A DNA stretch of 64,000 bases. Source: Nocardia sp. NBC_01329. GTDB lineage: Bacteria; Actinomycetota; Actinomycetes; Mycobacteriales; Mycobacteriaceae. Below the pieces are notes generated by a model, which was given only the letters and a program-made list of their open reading frames with translations, had not been told where the DNA came from and made no database searches. The stretch's first letter is position 1; every line of letters starts with the position of its first letter. The stretch spans positions 1,488,001 to 1,552,000 of the forward strand of contig NZ_CP108381.1 of the NCBI RefSeq assembly GCF_035956715.1. Direction: 5' to 3'. Below are positions 44,505 through 53,669 of this stretch, piece after piece. The translations under genes were made by a program, and so were the position numbers.

Positions 44505-45689
44505 TCAGGTGCGCGGCGGTCCGACTCGGTAACCCTCGGGACCAGCGGTGACCTCGGTGACCGTCGCAGCGGGCCGGCCGCAGCGGCGCTCGCAACCGGA
44601 CCAGTGCTGTCGTCCGGCCGTCGTGATTGCCACGGCGGGGATCGGAGCATCCGTGGCCGTGGCATCGGGGAGATCCGTCCGGCCGGATTCGACAGCGGCC
44701 GCCGCGTCGGCACGGACATCGGTATGCGATCTGGCGCAGCCGGGCTGCCCCGCACACGCGGTGATCCGCAGCCACGGGGAGGCGGCGTCGAAGATGAGGC
44801 CCATCGGCGCCAGTACGCGGACAACCTGCTCGGCCGGCCCCTCTTCGAGGTCGGCGATGATCAGACTGCGCCACGGGGTGAGCAGGATCGGGCGTTCGAC
44901 CGCGGCGAGGAATTCAGCGGTCCGGGCGGGCAGCGAACCCAGGCGTATGCCCGCGCCGAGCGAGACGAGATCGTCGTGTTGCGGGATCCAGCCGATCGGC
45001 GGTTCGGCGGGGCCGGTGAATTCCAGCCGGTCGGGTCCGGGTTCGAGCCCCAGCAGTGCGGCCAGTCGCGCGAGGCCGTCCTCGATCTCGTGCAGCCGCC
45101 ACTGCCCGTCGGCGAGTTCGACGAATCCGTGCGCGGCCGCCAGCAGCACCTCGGCCGCATCGGCGGTGGTCACGCGGATTCCGCTGTCCCGGCCGGCGAG
45201 CAGGAGTGCGGATCGTTCGCCGCCGAGCGCGTGCAGACCGATATCCGGGCGTAGCGGGCTCACATCGCCCCGGCCGTCGTCGAGGGTGAACAGCACTCGG
45301 CCCGGAAGCGTGGCGAGCGCCGGCGAACCGAGCAGACCCGAGTCCAGCGCGGACACCAGCGGCCGGATATCGGGGTGGTCACCGGCCCGTCCGGACAAGG
45401 GGGAGGCGATGATATTGCGGACCCGCTCGTGAGTGCGGCTCGGCAACAACCCCGCGGCGGCCAGGCGTTCGGCGAGTGCACCCGCATCCCGGACTCGGCG
45501 GATCTGCACATTGCCGCGGGAAGTCAGTTCGATCGCGCCGTCCCCGAGATCGTGGGCCGCCCCGGCGAGGGCCTGTAGCTGTTCGGGAGCGAGCGTTCCT
45601 CCGGGGACCCGGACCCGGGCCAGCGGGCCGTCGGCGGCCGCGTGCAAGCGCAGGACACCGGGGCAGGAATCGGGATCGGTACGTGCCAT
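44505..45689 (-). CDS. cobG: Precorrin-3B synthase CobG
   Basis: O2-dependent monooxygenase with a siroheme/nitrite-sulfite reductase-like fold (394 residues) that marks the aerobic pathway. Two repeats of the ferredoxin-like domain (GVLRLHAAADGPLARVRVPG and GWIPQHDDLVSLGAGIRLGS). [4Fe-4S] ligands appear as CAGQPGC and CERRC near the C-terminus. ATG 45689 is the family start (MARTDPDSCPGVLRLH); the longer open frame toward 45947 overlaps the riboswitch. Divergent from cobN. Confidence 0.92.
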   Translation of the reverse strand: MARTDPDSCPGVLRLHAAADGPLARVRVPGGTLAPEQLQALAGAAHDLGDGAIELTSRGNVQIRRVRDAGALAERLAAAGLLPSRTHERVRNIIASPLSGRAGDHPDIRPLVSALDSGLLGSPALATLPGRVLFTLDDGRGDVSPLRPDIGLHALGGERSALLLAGRDSGIRVTTADAAEVLLAAAHGFVELADGQWRLHEIEDGLARLAALLGLEPGPDRLEFTGPAEPPIGWIPQHDDLVSLGAGIRLGSLPARTAEFLAAVERPILLTPWRSLIIADLEEGPAEQVVRVLAPMGLIFDAASPWLRITACAGQPGCARSHTDVRADAAAAVESGRTDLPDATATDAPIPAVAITTAGRQHWSGCERRCGRPAATVTEVTAGPEGYRVGPPRT

Positions 45690-45789
45690 GACCTCATCAG
45701 AGTAAGCACGTGCCGCGATGGTCGATCGCCGGGACCTGGATGGTCCAGGTTTCGGTCCCGGCCGGTGTGGTGACGACCGGCTCGGGCGG

Positions 45790-45886
45790 TCGCGGTAGCA
45801 TCCGGGGGCTCGACGGGTGACGAGGAAACCGGTGGAACTCCGGTGCGGTCGCGCCACTGATACAGCCAGACCCTCTCCGGCGAGCA
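45790..45886 (+). ncRNA. Cobalamin riboswitch upstream of cobN
   Basis: The stretch carries conserved features of the class in order: GAGGAAACCGGTGGAACTCC (core J6/3 and P6), GGTGCGGTCGCGCCACTGA (the CCACTG loop) and AGCCAGACCCTCTCC (B12 box). It is compact, like the short actinobacterial variants. It ends about 40 bp before the cobN start, where the expression platform and ribosome site lie. It is expected to bind adenosylcobalamin and lower cobN expression. Borders are estimates. Confidence 0.85.
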
Positions 45887-45927
45887 CACAACCCCCCACG
45901 GGCGCGTCACCCAGGAAGGTCATCGCT

Positions 45928-48900
45928 GTGATTCTGCTGCTGTCCACCTCCGATACCGATCTGCTGAGCGCGCGCGCCAGCGGCGCCGGCTACCGGTGGG
46001 GTAATCCGGCCCGGTTGCTGGTGGACGATCTGCCCGGTCTGCTCGCGGATGCCGATCTGGTGATCGTGCGAATTCTCGGCGGTAAGCGGGCCTGGGAGGA
46101 CGGTCTGGCCGCGGTGCGCGCGAGCGGTGTGCCGGTGGTGGCGGTCGGTGGTGAGATGGCTCCCGACGCCGAACTCATGGAATGTTCGACCGTTCCGGTG
46201 GGTGTGGCCTCCGACGCACACAACTATCTGGCGGCCGGTGGCCCGCAGAATCTGCGGCAGCTGCACAATTTCCTGTCCGATACGGTCCTGCTCACTGGGC
46301 ACGGATTCGAACCGCCGGTGCAGTTGCCCAGCTGGGGCCGGCTGGAACGCGCTGTCCGGTATCCGGAATCGGTGGCCGGGAAGCCGACCGTCGGCGTCGT
46401 CTACTACCGGGCTCAGCATCTGGCCGGGAACACCGGCTATATCGATGCCCTCTGCGGGGCGATCGAGGACGCCGGCGCGGTACCGATCCCCGTCTATTGC
46501 GCGTCGCTGCGCACCGCTGAACCCGATCTGCTGGCCACGCTCCGGCAGGCCGACGCACTGGTGGTCACCGTACTGGCCGCCGGCGGCAGTAAACCGGCAC
46601 TCGCCTCGGCGGGCGGTGACGACGAGGCCTGGGATATCGGTGCCCTCGCCGAACTGGATGTACCGATCCTGCAGGGTCTGTGCCTGACCAGTGGTCGCGC
46701 CCAGTGGGAGGCCAACGACGACGGATTGTCTCCGCTGGATGTGGCGACCCAGGTCGCGGTGCCCGAATTCGACGGCCGTCTCATCACGGTGCCGTTCTCT
46801 TTCAAGGAGTTCGACTCCGACGGGCTGTCCACCTATGTTCCCGATCCCGAGCGCGCCGCCCGGGTCGCCGGGATCGCGGTGCGCCACGCTCGTTTGCGGC
46901 ATATCCCCGCGGAACGTAAACGGCTGGCGCTGATGCTGTCGGCCTATCCGACGAAGCACGCCCGGATCGGCAATGCCGTCGGACTCGATACTCCGGCCAG
47001 CGCTATCGCGTTGCTCACCGAAATGCGCACCGCCGGATATGATCTCGGCGCCGTCGGCGAGGTTCCGGGCCTGGAGGAACGCGACGGCGACGCCCTGATG
47101 CACGCCCTCATCGCGGCCGGTGGTCAGGATCCCGATTGGCTCACCGCCGAACAGCTCGAGGGCAATCCCGTGCGGATCGGTGCCGAGGTCTACACCGCCT
47201 GGTTCGCCACCCTCCCCGAGGAACTGCGCACCGCGGTGGTGGCGGCGTGGGGTCCGCCGCCGGGTGAGCTGTACCTCGACCGGTCCACCGACCCACGCGG
47301 TGAAATCGTTATCGCCGCACTGCGTTTCGGAAACGTGGTGCTGATGGTGCAGCCGCCGCGCGGTTTCGGGGAGAACCCGGTCGCGATCTACCACGACCCC
47401 GATCTCCCGCCCAGCCACCACTATCTGGCCGCCTACCGCTGGCTCTCCACCGATCCCGCGGCCGGCGGTTTCGGCGCCGACGCGATGGTGCATCTGGGTA
47501 AGCACGGCAACCTGGAATGGCTGCCCGGGAAGACGCTGGGTATGTCCGCGGCATGCGGTACGGATGCCGCCCTGGGGGATCTGCCGTTGATCTACCCGTT
47601 CCTCGTGAACGATCCGGGGGAGGGTACGCAGGCCAAACGCCGCGCGCACGCCACCCTGGTGGATCACCTGATTCCGCCGATGGCGCGCGCCGAGAGCTAC
47701 GGCGATATCTCCCGGCTCGAACAGTTGCTCGACGAGCATGCCAATATCTCCGCGCTGGACCCGGCCAAACTGCCCGCGATCAGGCAGCAGATCTGGACCC
47801 TCATGCGCGCCGCGAAAATGGACCACGATCTGGGCCTGGCCGAACGTCCGGACGAGGAAACCTTCGACGACATGCTGCTGCACGTCGACGGCTGGCTGTG
47901 CGAGATCAAGGATGTCCAGATCCGCGACGGCCTGCATATCCTCGGCCGCGCCCCGGCCGGTGACAGTGAGGTGGACCTGGTCCTGGCCATGCTGCGGGCG
48001 CGGCAGCTGTGGGGCGGGGAGATGTCGGTGCCGGGTCTGCGGGAAGCGCTGGGGCTCAGCGAAGCCGGTGGCGAGGCCCGGGGGCGGGTCGATACCGTCG
48101 AGGCGCGGGCGCGGGAACTGGTCGTCGCGTTGCAGGCCGCCGAGTGGGCGCCCGACGCGGTGGACGGGCTCGTCGACGCGCACGCGGCCGAATTGTTCGA
48201 CACCGCCGGTGCGGACCGCGCTGCCGTCGCCTCGGTGCTGCGCTTCGCCGCGACCGAGGTGGTGCCGCGCTTGCGCGGGACCGGGATCGAGATCCACCGG
48301 GTGCTGCACGCGCTGAACGGTGGTTTCATCCCCGCCGGTCCGAGTGGTTCGCCGTTGCGCGGGCTGATCAATGTGCTGCCCACCGGCCGCAATTTCTACT
48401 CCGTCGACCCGAAGGCCGTCCCGTCGCGACTGGCCTGGGAAACCGGCCAGGCCATGGCGGAATCACTGCTCGACCGCTACCTCGCCGATCACGGCGAATA
48501 CCCGCGTTCGGTGGGCCTCTCGGTCTGGGGTACCTCGGCGATGCGGACCTCCGGTGACGATATCGCCGAGGTGCTGGCGCTGCTGGGGGTGCGCCCGGTC
48601 TGGGACGAGGCCAGCCGCCGGGTCACCACTCTCGAGGTGATCGACCTCGCGGAGCTGGGCCGCCCGCGCGTGGATGTGACGGTGCGGATCAGCGGTTTCT
48701 TCCGCGACGCGTTCCCGCATGTCCTGGCGATGCTCGATGACGCGGTGCGGCTCGTCGCCGAACTGGACGAACCCGCGGAGTCGAACTACGTGCGCGCCCA
48801 CACCCGCGCCGATCTCGCCGAGCACGGTGACGAACGCCGGGCCACCACCCGTATTTTCGGGTCGAAACCGGGTACCTACGGCGCGGGCCTGCTCCAGCTG

Positions 48901-49560
48901 ATCGATTCCAAGAGCTGGCGCACCGACGACGATCTCGCGCAGGTCTACACCACCTGGGGTGGCTACGCCTACGGGCGCGATCTCGACGGCGCACCGGCGG
49001 CCGACGATATGCGCACCGCGTACCGCCGGATAGCGGTCGCCGCGAAGAACACCGATACTCGCGAGCACGATATCGCCGATTCCGACGATTACTTCCAGTA
49101 CCACGGCGGCATGGTCGCCACGGTGCGCGCCCTGACCGGGAAGAACCCGGAGGCCTATATCGGTGACAGCACCCGCCCGGACGCGGTGCGTACTCGCACC
49201 CTGTCGGAGGAGACCGCCCGGGTGTTCCGGGCTCGGGTGGTCAATCCGCGCTGGCTCGAGGCCATGCGCCGGCACGGTTACAAGGGCGCCTTCGAGATGG
49301 CGGCCACCGTCGACTACCTGTTCGGCTACGACGCGACCACCGATGTGATCGCCGACTGGATGTACGAGAAGCTCGCCGAGAGCTATGTCTTCGACGAGAC
49401 CAACCGTAAGTTCATGGAGCAGTCCAATCCGTGGGCGTTGCACGGTATCGCCGAACGGCTGCTGGAAGCGGCCGAACGTCAACTGTGGGCGAGCCCGGAA
49501 CCGGAGACCCTGGACAGGCTGCGCCAGGTGTATCTCGAGACCGAGGGCGAACTGGAATAG
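45928..49560 (+). CDS. cobN: Cobaltochelatase subunit CobN
   Basis: Large subunit (about 1210 residues) that inserts Co2+ into hydrogenobyrinic acid a,c-diamide with CobS/CobT-type partners and ATP. Family landmarks: ILLLSTSDTDLLSARASGAG at the start, GNPARLLVDDLPGLL, VVTVLAAGGSKPA, GADAMVHLGKHGNLEWLPGK (the CobN/BchH core), SKSW-type region LIDSKSWRTDDDLAQVYTTW and the C-terminal NPWALHGIAERLLEAAERQL. GTG 45928 with AGGAAGG 9-10 bp upstream; an in-frame start at 45817 lies inside the riboswitch and is rejected. No chlorophyll genes nearby, so not BchH. Confidence 0.95.
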   Translation: MILLLSTSDTDLLSARASGAGYRWGNPARLLVDDLPGLLADADLVIVRILGGKRAWEDGLAAVRASGVPVVAVGGEMAPDAELMECSTVPVGVASDAHNYLAAGGPQNLRQLHNFLSDTVLLTGHGFEPPVQLPSWGRLERAVRYPESVAGKPTVGVVYYRAQHLAGNTGYIDALCGAIEDAGAVPIPVYCASLRTAEPDLLATLRQADALVVTVLAAGGSKPALASAGGDDEAWDIGALAELDVPILQGLCLTSGRAQWEANDDGLSPLDVATQVAVPEFDGRLITVPFSFKEFDSDGLSTYVPDPERAARVAGIAVRHARLRHIPAERKRLALMLSAYPTKHARIGNAVGLDTPASAIALLTEMRTAGYDLGAVGEVPGLEERDGDALMHALIAAGGQDPDWLTAEQLEGNPVRIGAEVYTAWFATLPEELRTAVVAAWGPPPGELYLDRSTDPRGEIVIAALRFGNVVLMVQPPRGFGENPVAIYHDPDLPPSHHYLAAYRWLSTDPAAGGFGADAMVHLGKHGNLEWLPGKTLGMSAACGTDAALGDLPLIYPFLVNDPGEGTQAKRRAHATLVDHLIPPMARAESYGDISRLEQLLDEHANISALDPAKLPAIRQQIWTLMRAAKMDHDLGLAERPDEETFDDMLLHVDGWLCEIKDVQIRDGLHILGRAPAGDSEVDLVLAMLRARQLWGGEMSVPGLREALGLSEAGGEARGRVDTVEARARELVVALQAAEWAPDAVDGLVDAHAAELFDTAGADRAAVASVLRFAATEVVPRLRGTGIEIHRVLHALNGGFIPAGPSGSPLRGLINVLPTGRNFYSVDPKAVPSRLAWETGQAMAESLLDRYLADHGEYPRSVGLSVWGTSAMRTSGDDIAEVLALLGVRPVWDEASRRVTTLEVIDLAELGRPRVDVTVRISGFFRDAFPHVLAMLDDAVRLVAELDEPAESNYVRAHTRADLAEHGDERRATTRIFGSKPGTYGAGLLQLIDSKSWRTDDDLAQVYTTWGGYAYGRDLDGAPAADDMRTAYRRIAVAAKNTDTREHDIADSDDYFQYHGGMVATVRALTGKNPEAYIGDSTRPDAVRTRTLSEETARVFRARVVNPRWLEAMRRHGYKGAFEMAATVDYLFGYDATTDVIADWMYEKLAESYVFDETNRKFMEQSNPWALHGIAERLLEAAERQLWASPEPETLDRLRQVYLETEGELE

Positions 49561-49573
49561 GCGCCGGTACGCG

Positions 49574-50065
49574 TCAGAGGGTCCAGCTGCTCTGGATGAA
49601 GTAGTCGCTGGTGGCGAAGAGGATCTTCGCCGCTGTCTGCTGGTTGTCGATGCCGAAGGCGACCAGTCCGTGGCGCGGTCGGCCGGGCTCCAGGAATCCG
49701 GACGGGTACGCACCGGGCACGTCGGTCAACGGATACACCGTCGTGCCGTCGGCGGTCACCATGCGCAGGTCGAGCGTCGGCAGGAAGTAGGGGTTGCCCG
49801 CGGTCTGTTCGGCGGCGACGTCGTAGACCAGGACCTGCTGACCGTCGGCGCGCGGCGCGACCTCGGTTTCGGCGGGCCGGACGGTGACCGCCATATCGCC
49901 CCCGGTGCGGACCGGAAACGTAGTGCCCAGCGGTCCGGCGGGAACCGGATCCTCGGCGACCGCCGACGGCGGTCCGGGTAGCACCGGTACCGGCTCGGCG
50001 ACCGCGGCGGTGACCGAGAACAGCGGTAGAACGACGGCAGCGGCGGCCATGACGGTCTTTTTCAC
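49574..50065 (-). CDS. Secreted beta-domain protein, unknown
   Basis: 163 residues with a signal peptide (MKKTVMAAAAVVLPLFSVTA, cut after AVAE). The mature part looks like a beta sandwich: GDMAVTVRPAETEVAP, VLVYDVAAEQTAGNPYFLP, VPGAYPSGFLEPGRPRHGLV, ILFATSDYFIQSSWTL. This layout resembles DUF4352/MPT63-like immunoglobulin-type secreted proteins, which I cannot confirm. Convergent with cobN, 13 bp apart. Its own promoter is in the 247-bp gap upstream, where I see no gene. Confidence 0.75.
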   Translation of the reverse strand: MKKTVMAAAAVVLPLFSVTAAVAEPVPVLPGPPSAVAEDPVPAGPLGTTFPVRTGGDMAVTVRPAETEVAPRADGQQVLVYDVAAEQTAGNPYFLPTLDLRMVTADGTTVYPLTDVPGAYPSGFLEPGRPRHGLVAFGIDNQQTAAKILFATSDYFIQSSWTL

Positions 50066-50312
50066 GTGGATCCTTCGGAGTCGTCGGCCCTCGGGCGCGA
50101 TATCGGTACCGGCACGCCGTTGGCCGGGCGCTGCGAGAGGCGCCGTGGGAACGACGCGTCCCGATGAGCCGCTTCCTGGTACCGGGTACTCGGGCGGCGG
50201 CCCTCCGCGAGCCTAGAAGACAGCCGGCTACCCCCGCATCCCGGAAAACGGAACTTCGCGAATATGTGATTTTCGATCTTGCCGAGTCCATACCGTGACC
50301 CGGGCCGGGCGA

Positions 50313-51068
50313 TCAGGAGCCGTCGGCCGCGGCGAAGAGTTCTCGGGCCGCATCCACTGCCCGAGCCAGGACTGCCGGGTCGTTCGTCAACCCGCCCACG
50401 ATCTCATCGATATCACGTAACCCGGCCCGATCCAGCAGCCGTTTCTCGTTGGTGACCCATTCACCGCGCGCGGCCGCGATCGCATGCGCCGTCTGCATCG
50501 CCGCGGTGGCCAGCGCGCCGGCGGTTTCGGTGAGCCGCCCGTGCGGGACGTAGGCGGTCCGGGCGTAGTGCAGGGTCAGCGCGGCCTGTCTGCGCCAGAT
50601 CGGTGGTGCGATCTCCCGCATGGCCGCCGGGAATCCGGGTCGCGGCAGTCTGCCCCGCAGCATCTGTGCGTGCGCGAGTTCGCCCACCACCAGATAGGCC
50701 GGAATCCCCGCCAGGTGGAACGCGAGCGGTTCCCACCGGAATCGGCCCAGTTCCGCTTCGGCGCGTTCGTGTTCGACCACGGTCAGATCCCGGTAGTGCA
50801 CATCGACCGCGCGGTCGTCGATCGTCAGCCATGCGCCGCCGTTGAACACCCCACCCCATGCCCCGAGCTCGGACACCTCTCCGGCCCAGCCCACCGCGCG
50901 CAGGTCGGCAGGTTCGAAGCGGTCGCGGTAGTAGAGCGCGAAGTCCCAATCGCTGTCGGGCGCGTGGGTGCCCTGCGCCCGGGATCCGCCCAGCGTGACG
51001 GCGACGACGTTCGGCAGTGCGGCGAGACGGTCGGCGACCGATGCCGCGAATTCGTTGTCGGGGAGCAC
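50313..51068 (-). CDS. Nucleotidyltransferase-domain protein (aminoglycoside-adenylyltransferase-like)
   Basis: 251 residues with the Pol beta-like GSx10DxD motif: TLGGSRAQGTHAPDSDWDFA. A second acidic residue follows in AVDVHYRDLTVVEHERAE. The C-terminal helical half (ARTAYVPHGRLTETAGALAT) resembles minor nucleotidyltransferases and ANT-type resistance enzymes. GTG 51068 has GGAAGGAAA just upstream. It lies 38 bp downstream of tetR and may be controlled by it. Resistance is possible but not shown. Confidence 0.82.
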   Translation of the reverse strand: MLPDNEFAASVADRLAALPNVVAVTLGGSRAQGTHAPDSDWDFALYYRDRFEPADLRAVGWAGEVSELGAWGGVFNGGAWLTIDDRAVDVHYRDLTVVEHERAEAELGRFRWEPLAFHLAGIPAYLVVGELAHAQMLRGRLPRPGFPAAMREIAPPIWRRQAALTLHYARTAYVPHGRLTETAGALATAAMQTAHAIAAARGEWVTNEKRLLDRAGLRDIDEIVGGLTNDPAVLARAVDAARELFAAADGS

Positions 51069-51106
51069 GTTTCCTTCCGATATCTGCCGGATCGGCCCGG
51101 CGGTTG

Positions 51107-51865
51107 TCACGGGTGGTCGGATTCGTCTGCGGTGACGGGGTCGGCACCCGCCGGTTCCGGGGTTCCCTGGGCGCGTAGCCGGGCCTCGAGCCCGTCCAGC
51201 AGGCACAGCAACCCGAAATCGAAGCCGATGGCGTTGCCGACGGCGGAATCCTCCGGCATGAGTGTCCGGTAGTCCGCGCGCATCTGCGGATAGTCCGCGC
51301 TGAGTTCGTCGAGCATCCGCATCACCTGGTCGCGGTCGACGGAACCGCCGTGGGCCTGCTCCATCGCGATCAACGGAACGACCTGGCCGAGTACGAAACT
51401 GGTGACGGTGCCGCTGGCGAGGTAGACGTCCAATCCTCGGAAGCCCGCCTCGGTGAACGCCTGCCGTAGCCGTTCGGTCAGCCGGAAAGCTTGCGGACCG
51501 ACACTCGGTATCCGGCCGATGAGTGTCGCCGACCACGGGTGGGCCAGTAGCGCGCCGCGGAAGTTGTAGGCGAAGGTACTGAGCAGTTCGCGCAAACCGG
51601 CTGTGTGTTCCAGGCCCGCGCCGTCGACCGCCCCCCAGATCTCGTCCAGCGCGAGTTCGAGCAGTTCGTTCTTGTTCGCGACGTACCAGTAGAGGCTGGT
51701 GGCGCCCGCGTCGAGTTCGGCGCCGAGTCTGCGCATGCTGAGTGCGTCGAGGCCCTCTTTGTCCAGGATCGCGACCGCGGCCCGCACGATCTGCTCCCGG
51801 TCCAGGCCCGCGGTCCTCGGTTTGCGCGGCGGGCGGGTCCACACGCTGCTGAACTGGTCGGTCAC
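51107..51865 (-). CDS. TetR-family repressor (TetR class, TetR_C domain)
   Basis: 252 residues. The N-terminal HTH (QIVRAAVAILDKEGLDALSM, LGAELDAGATSLYWYVANKN) is the TetR class of the tetracycline-repressor type. The C-terminal ligand domain has ALLAHPWSATLIGRIPSVGP and FVLGQVVPLIAMEQAHGG. GTG 51865. Divergent from the MFS exporter; two palindromic sites lie in the 54-bp gap, so it represses itself and the exporter in the classical way. It probably senses a substrate of the exporter. Confidence 0.9.
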   Translation of the reverse strand: MTDQFSSVWTRPPRKPRTAGLDREQIVRAAVAILDKEGLDALSMRRLGAELDAGATSLYWYVANKNELLELALDEIWGAVDGAGLEHTAGLRELLSTFAYNFRGALLAHPWSATLIGRIPSVGPQAFRLTERLRQAFTEAGFRGLDVYLASGTVTSFVLGQVVPLIAMEQAHGGSVDRDQVMRMLDELSADYPQMRADYRTLMPEDSAVGNAIGFDFGLLCLLDGLEARLRAQGTPEPAGADPVTADESDHP

Positions 51866-51884
51866 CTCTCGATCCTAACCTGTG

Positions 51885-51918
51885 TCGCACAGTGTGCGAT
51901 TTCATCGTACAGTGTGCG
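51885..51918. promoter_or_regulatory. Two tandem TetR operators
   Basis: Site 1 is the perfect palindrome TCGCACAGTGTGCGA (51885-51899). Site 2 is CGTACAGTGTGCG (51906-51918), the same with one change, shifted by 20 bp. Site 2 ends one base before the MFS start codon. A further half site, CTGTACGA, lies inside the first codons of the exporter. Confidence 0.75.
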
Positions 51919-51919
51919 G

Positions 51920-53404
51920 GTGAACTCGAACACTGTACGAGACCCGCGCCGCTGGCTCGTTCTCGCCGCGCTCTGCCTGGCGCTGATGGTGCTGATGATC
52001 GACAGCACCGTGCTGAACATCGCCATCCCGTCCCTGATCCGCGAACTCGACGCCACCCCCTCCGATATCCAGTGGATCCTCGATTCCTATGTGCTGGTCT
52101 TCGCCGGACTACTGCTCACCGCGGGTAGCCTGTCCGATCGGTTCGGCCGCCGGCTGATGTTGATCCTGGGCCTGACGGTCCTGGGCGTGGGCTCGCTGGC
52201 CGCGGTGCTGGCCACCGAGCCCTGGCAGGTCGTCGGCGCCCGGGCCGTCATGGGCGTCGGCGGTGCGCTGCTGATGCCCTCGACGCTGTCGATCCTGATG
52301 ACCACCTTCGACGAGGACGAACGCCGAATGGCGCTGGCCGCCTGGTCCACCGTCTCGATCCTCGGTATCGTCGCGGGCCCCACCCTGGGCGGTCTGCTGC
52401 TGGAGCATTTCTGGTGGGGATCGGTGTTCCTGCTGAACATTCCGGTGGCCGTGCTGGCGATCGTCGCCGCACTCGTGCTGATGCCCGAGACCACCGGTGA
52501 ACAACGCCCGATCGACGGGGTGGGAGCGGTGTTGTCCGTCCTCGCGCTCGCCTCCACCGTGTACCTGGTCATCGAGCGGGAGTGGAATATCGCGGTGCTC
52601 GTCCTGGCGGTCGTATCCGCCGGCGCGTTCGTGCTGTGGGAGCGGCGGCAGGAGCATCCGATGCTGCCGCTGGGACTGTTCGCCAACCGCGATTTCACCG
52701 GTACCTGCGCTACGGTGCTGCTCATGGTGTTCGGTATGGGCGCGGTGATGCTGATGCTCACCCAATACCTGCAGTTCGTTCTCGGCTACGGTCCGATGAA
52801 AGCCGGTCTCGCGCTACTGCCCTATGCCCTGGCCGGGGCGGTGTTCAACGGGCTCGGTGCGACCCTGGGCAAGAACCTGGCGAACAAGACGCTGATCGTC
52901 GCGGGATTGGCCGTGATGTCGGTCGCCTTCGCGATATTGGCCACGGGCACCGGATATCTGTGGGTCCTGGTGAGCATGCTGGTCATGGGTATCGGCGGTG
53001 GTCTGGCCGGTCCGGCCGCCTACACCGCGATCATGAACGCCATACCGCTGCGGCACGCGGGCGTGGGCTCGGCGCTCAACGACACCCTCCAACAGGTCGG
53101 TATGGCACTGAGTATCGCCATCCTGGGCAGTGTGCTGGCCGGAGTGTTCACCACACAGATGCCGGCCGACGCACCCTCGGCGGCTCGTGAATCCATCGGC
53201 GCGGCATTCACACTCGGGTACTCCGATATCGCGAAGACCGCTTTCACCGAGGCAGTATCGGTCGGAGCGTGGGTGAGTGCCGGCTTCAGTGCGGCGGCCG
53301 CCCTGCTCGGCGCGATCGTCCTGCGTGCCCACCCGGCCACCGCCGCACGCGAAGAATCGCCCGCCGCGGCAATCCCGGTCCGCAATCCTGCCCTCGACGC
53401 GTGA
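51920..53404 (+). CDS. DHA2-family MFS drug exporter
   Basis: Drug:H+ antiporter of 494 residues with about 14 transmembrane helices (DHA2 length). Motif A GSLSDRFGRRLMLILGLTVL between helices 2 and 3; motif C region IVAGPTLGGLLLEHFWWGSV in helix 5; helix 1 has the acidic DSTVLNIAIPSL of this family. GTG 51920 starts the family N-terminus (RWLVLAALCLALMVLMIDST). No clear ribosome site: transcript may be leaderless. Regulated by TetR next door. Confidence 0.92.
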   Translation: MNSNTVRDPRRWLVLAALCLALMVLMIDSTVLNIAIPSLIRELDATPSDIQWILDSYVLVFAGLLLTAGSLSDRFGRRLMLILGLTVLGVGSLAAVLATEPWQVVGARAVMGVGGALLMPSTLSILMTTFDEDERRMALAAWSTVSILGIVAGPTLGGLLLEHFWWGSVFLLNIPVAVLAIVAALVLMPETTGEQRPIDGVGAVLSVLALASTVYLVIEREWNIAVLVLAVVSAGAFVLWERRQEHPMLPLGLFANRDFTGTCATVLLMVFGMGAVMLMLTQYLQFVLGYGPMKAGLALLPYALAGAVFNGLGATLGKNLANKTLIVAGLAVMSVAFAILATGTGYLWVLVSMLVMGIGGGLAGPAAYTAIMNAIPLRHAGVGSALNDTLQQVGMALSIAILGSVLAGVFTTQMPADAPSAARESIGAAFTLGYSDIAKTAFTEAVSVGAWVSAGFSAAAALLGAIVLRAHPATAAREESPAAAIPVRNPALDA

Positions 53405-53442
53405 TCTGGCGAAAACAGCGGTAGCGGAGCCTGGTCAGGTCA

Positions 53443-53462
53443 GATCACCTACGCAGGTGATC
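53443..53462. terminator. Short hairpin downstream of the MFS gene
   Basis: GATCACCT / AGGTGATC with a 4-base spacer, 38 bp after the stop. It could be a terminator without a U tract or a protein-binding palindrome. Confidence 0.35.
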
Positions 53463-53669
53463 ACGGATGGTTTCGCGTCGTCGTTCCGGACTGGTGAGGT
53501 CGCGTGTCCCACTGTCGACTTCCTCGAGCCCGCCCCGCCAGTTGGTTTCCGGAGGCGGGAAAGTGGATACCTGAGGTCGTGCCGACATGGCAGCTCGGAA
53601 TGTTCGCCCCGACGGGGTGGGGATCTGCTTACGGGTGGGTCGGTGGGTGTCGCGTGAAGGTAGGTGTGG

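Noticed and set aside
45817..45927. Earlier in-frame start for cobN
   Set aside because: It lies inside the cobalamin riboswitch; GTG 45928 has the ribosome site and family N-terminus.
45907..48309. 800-codon open frame antisense to cobN
   Set aside because: High-GC shadow of a strongly conserved gene; no family features and no ribosome site.
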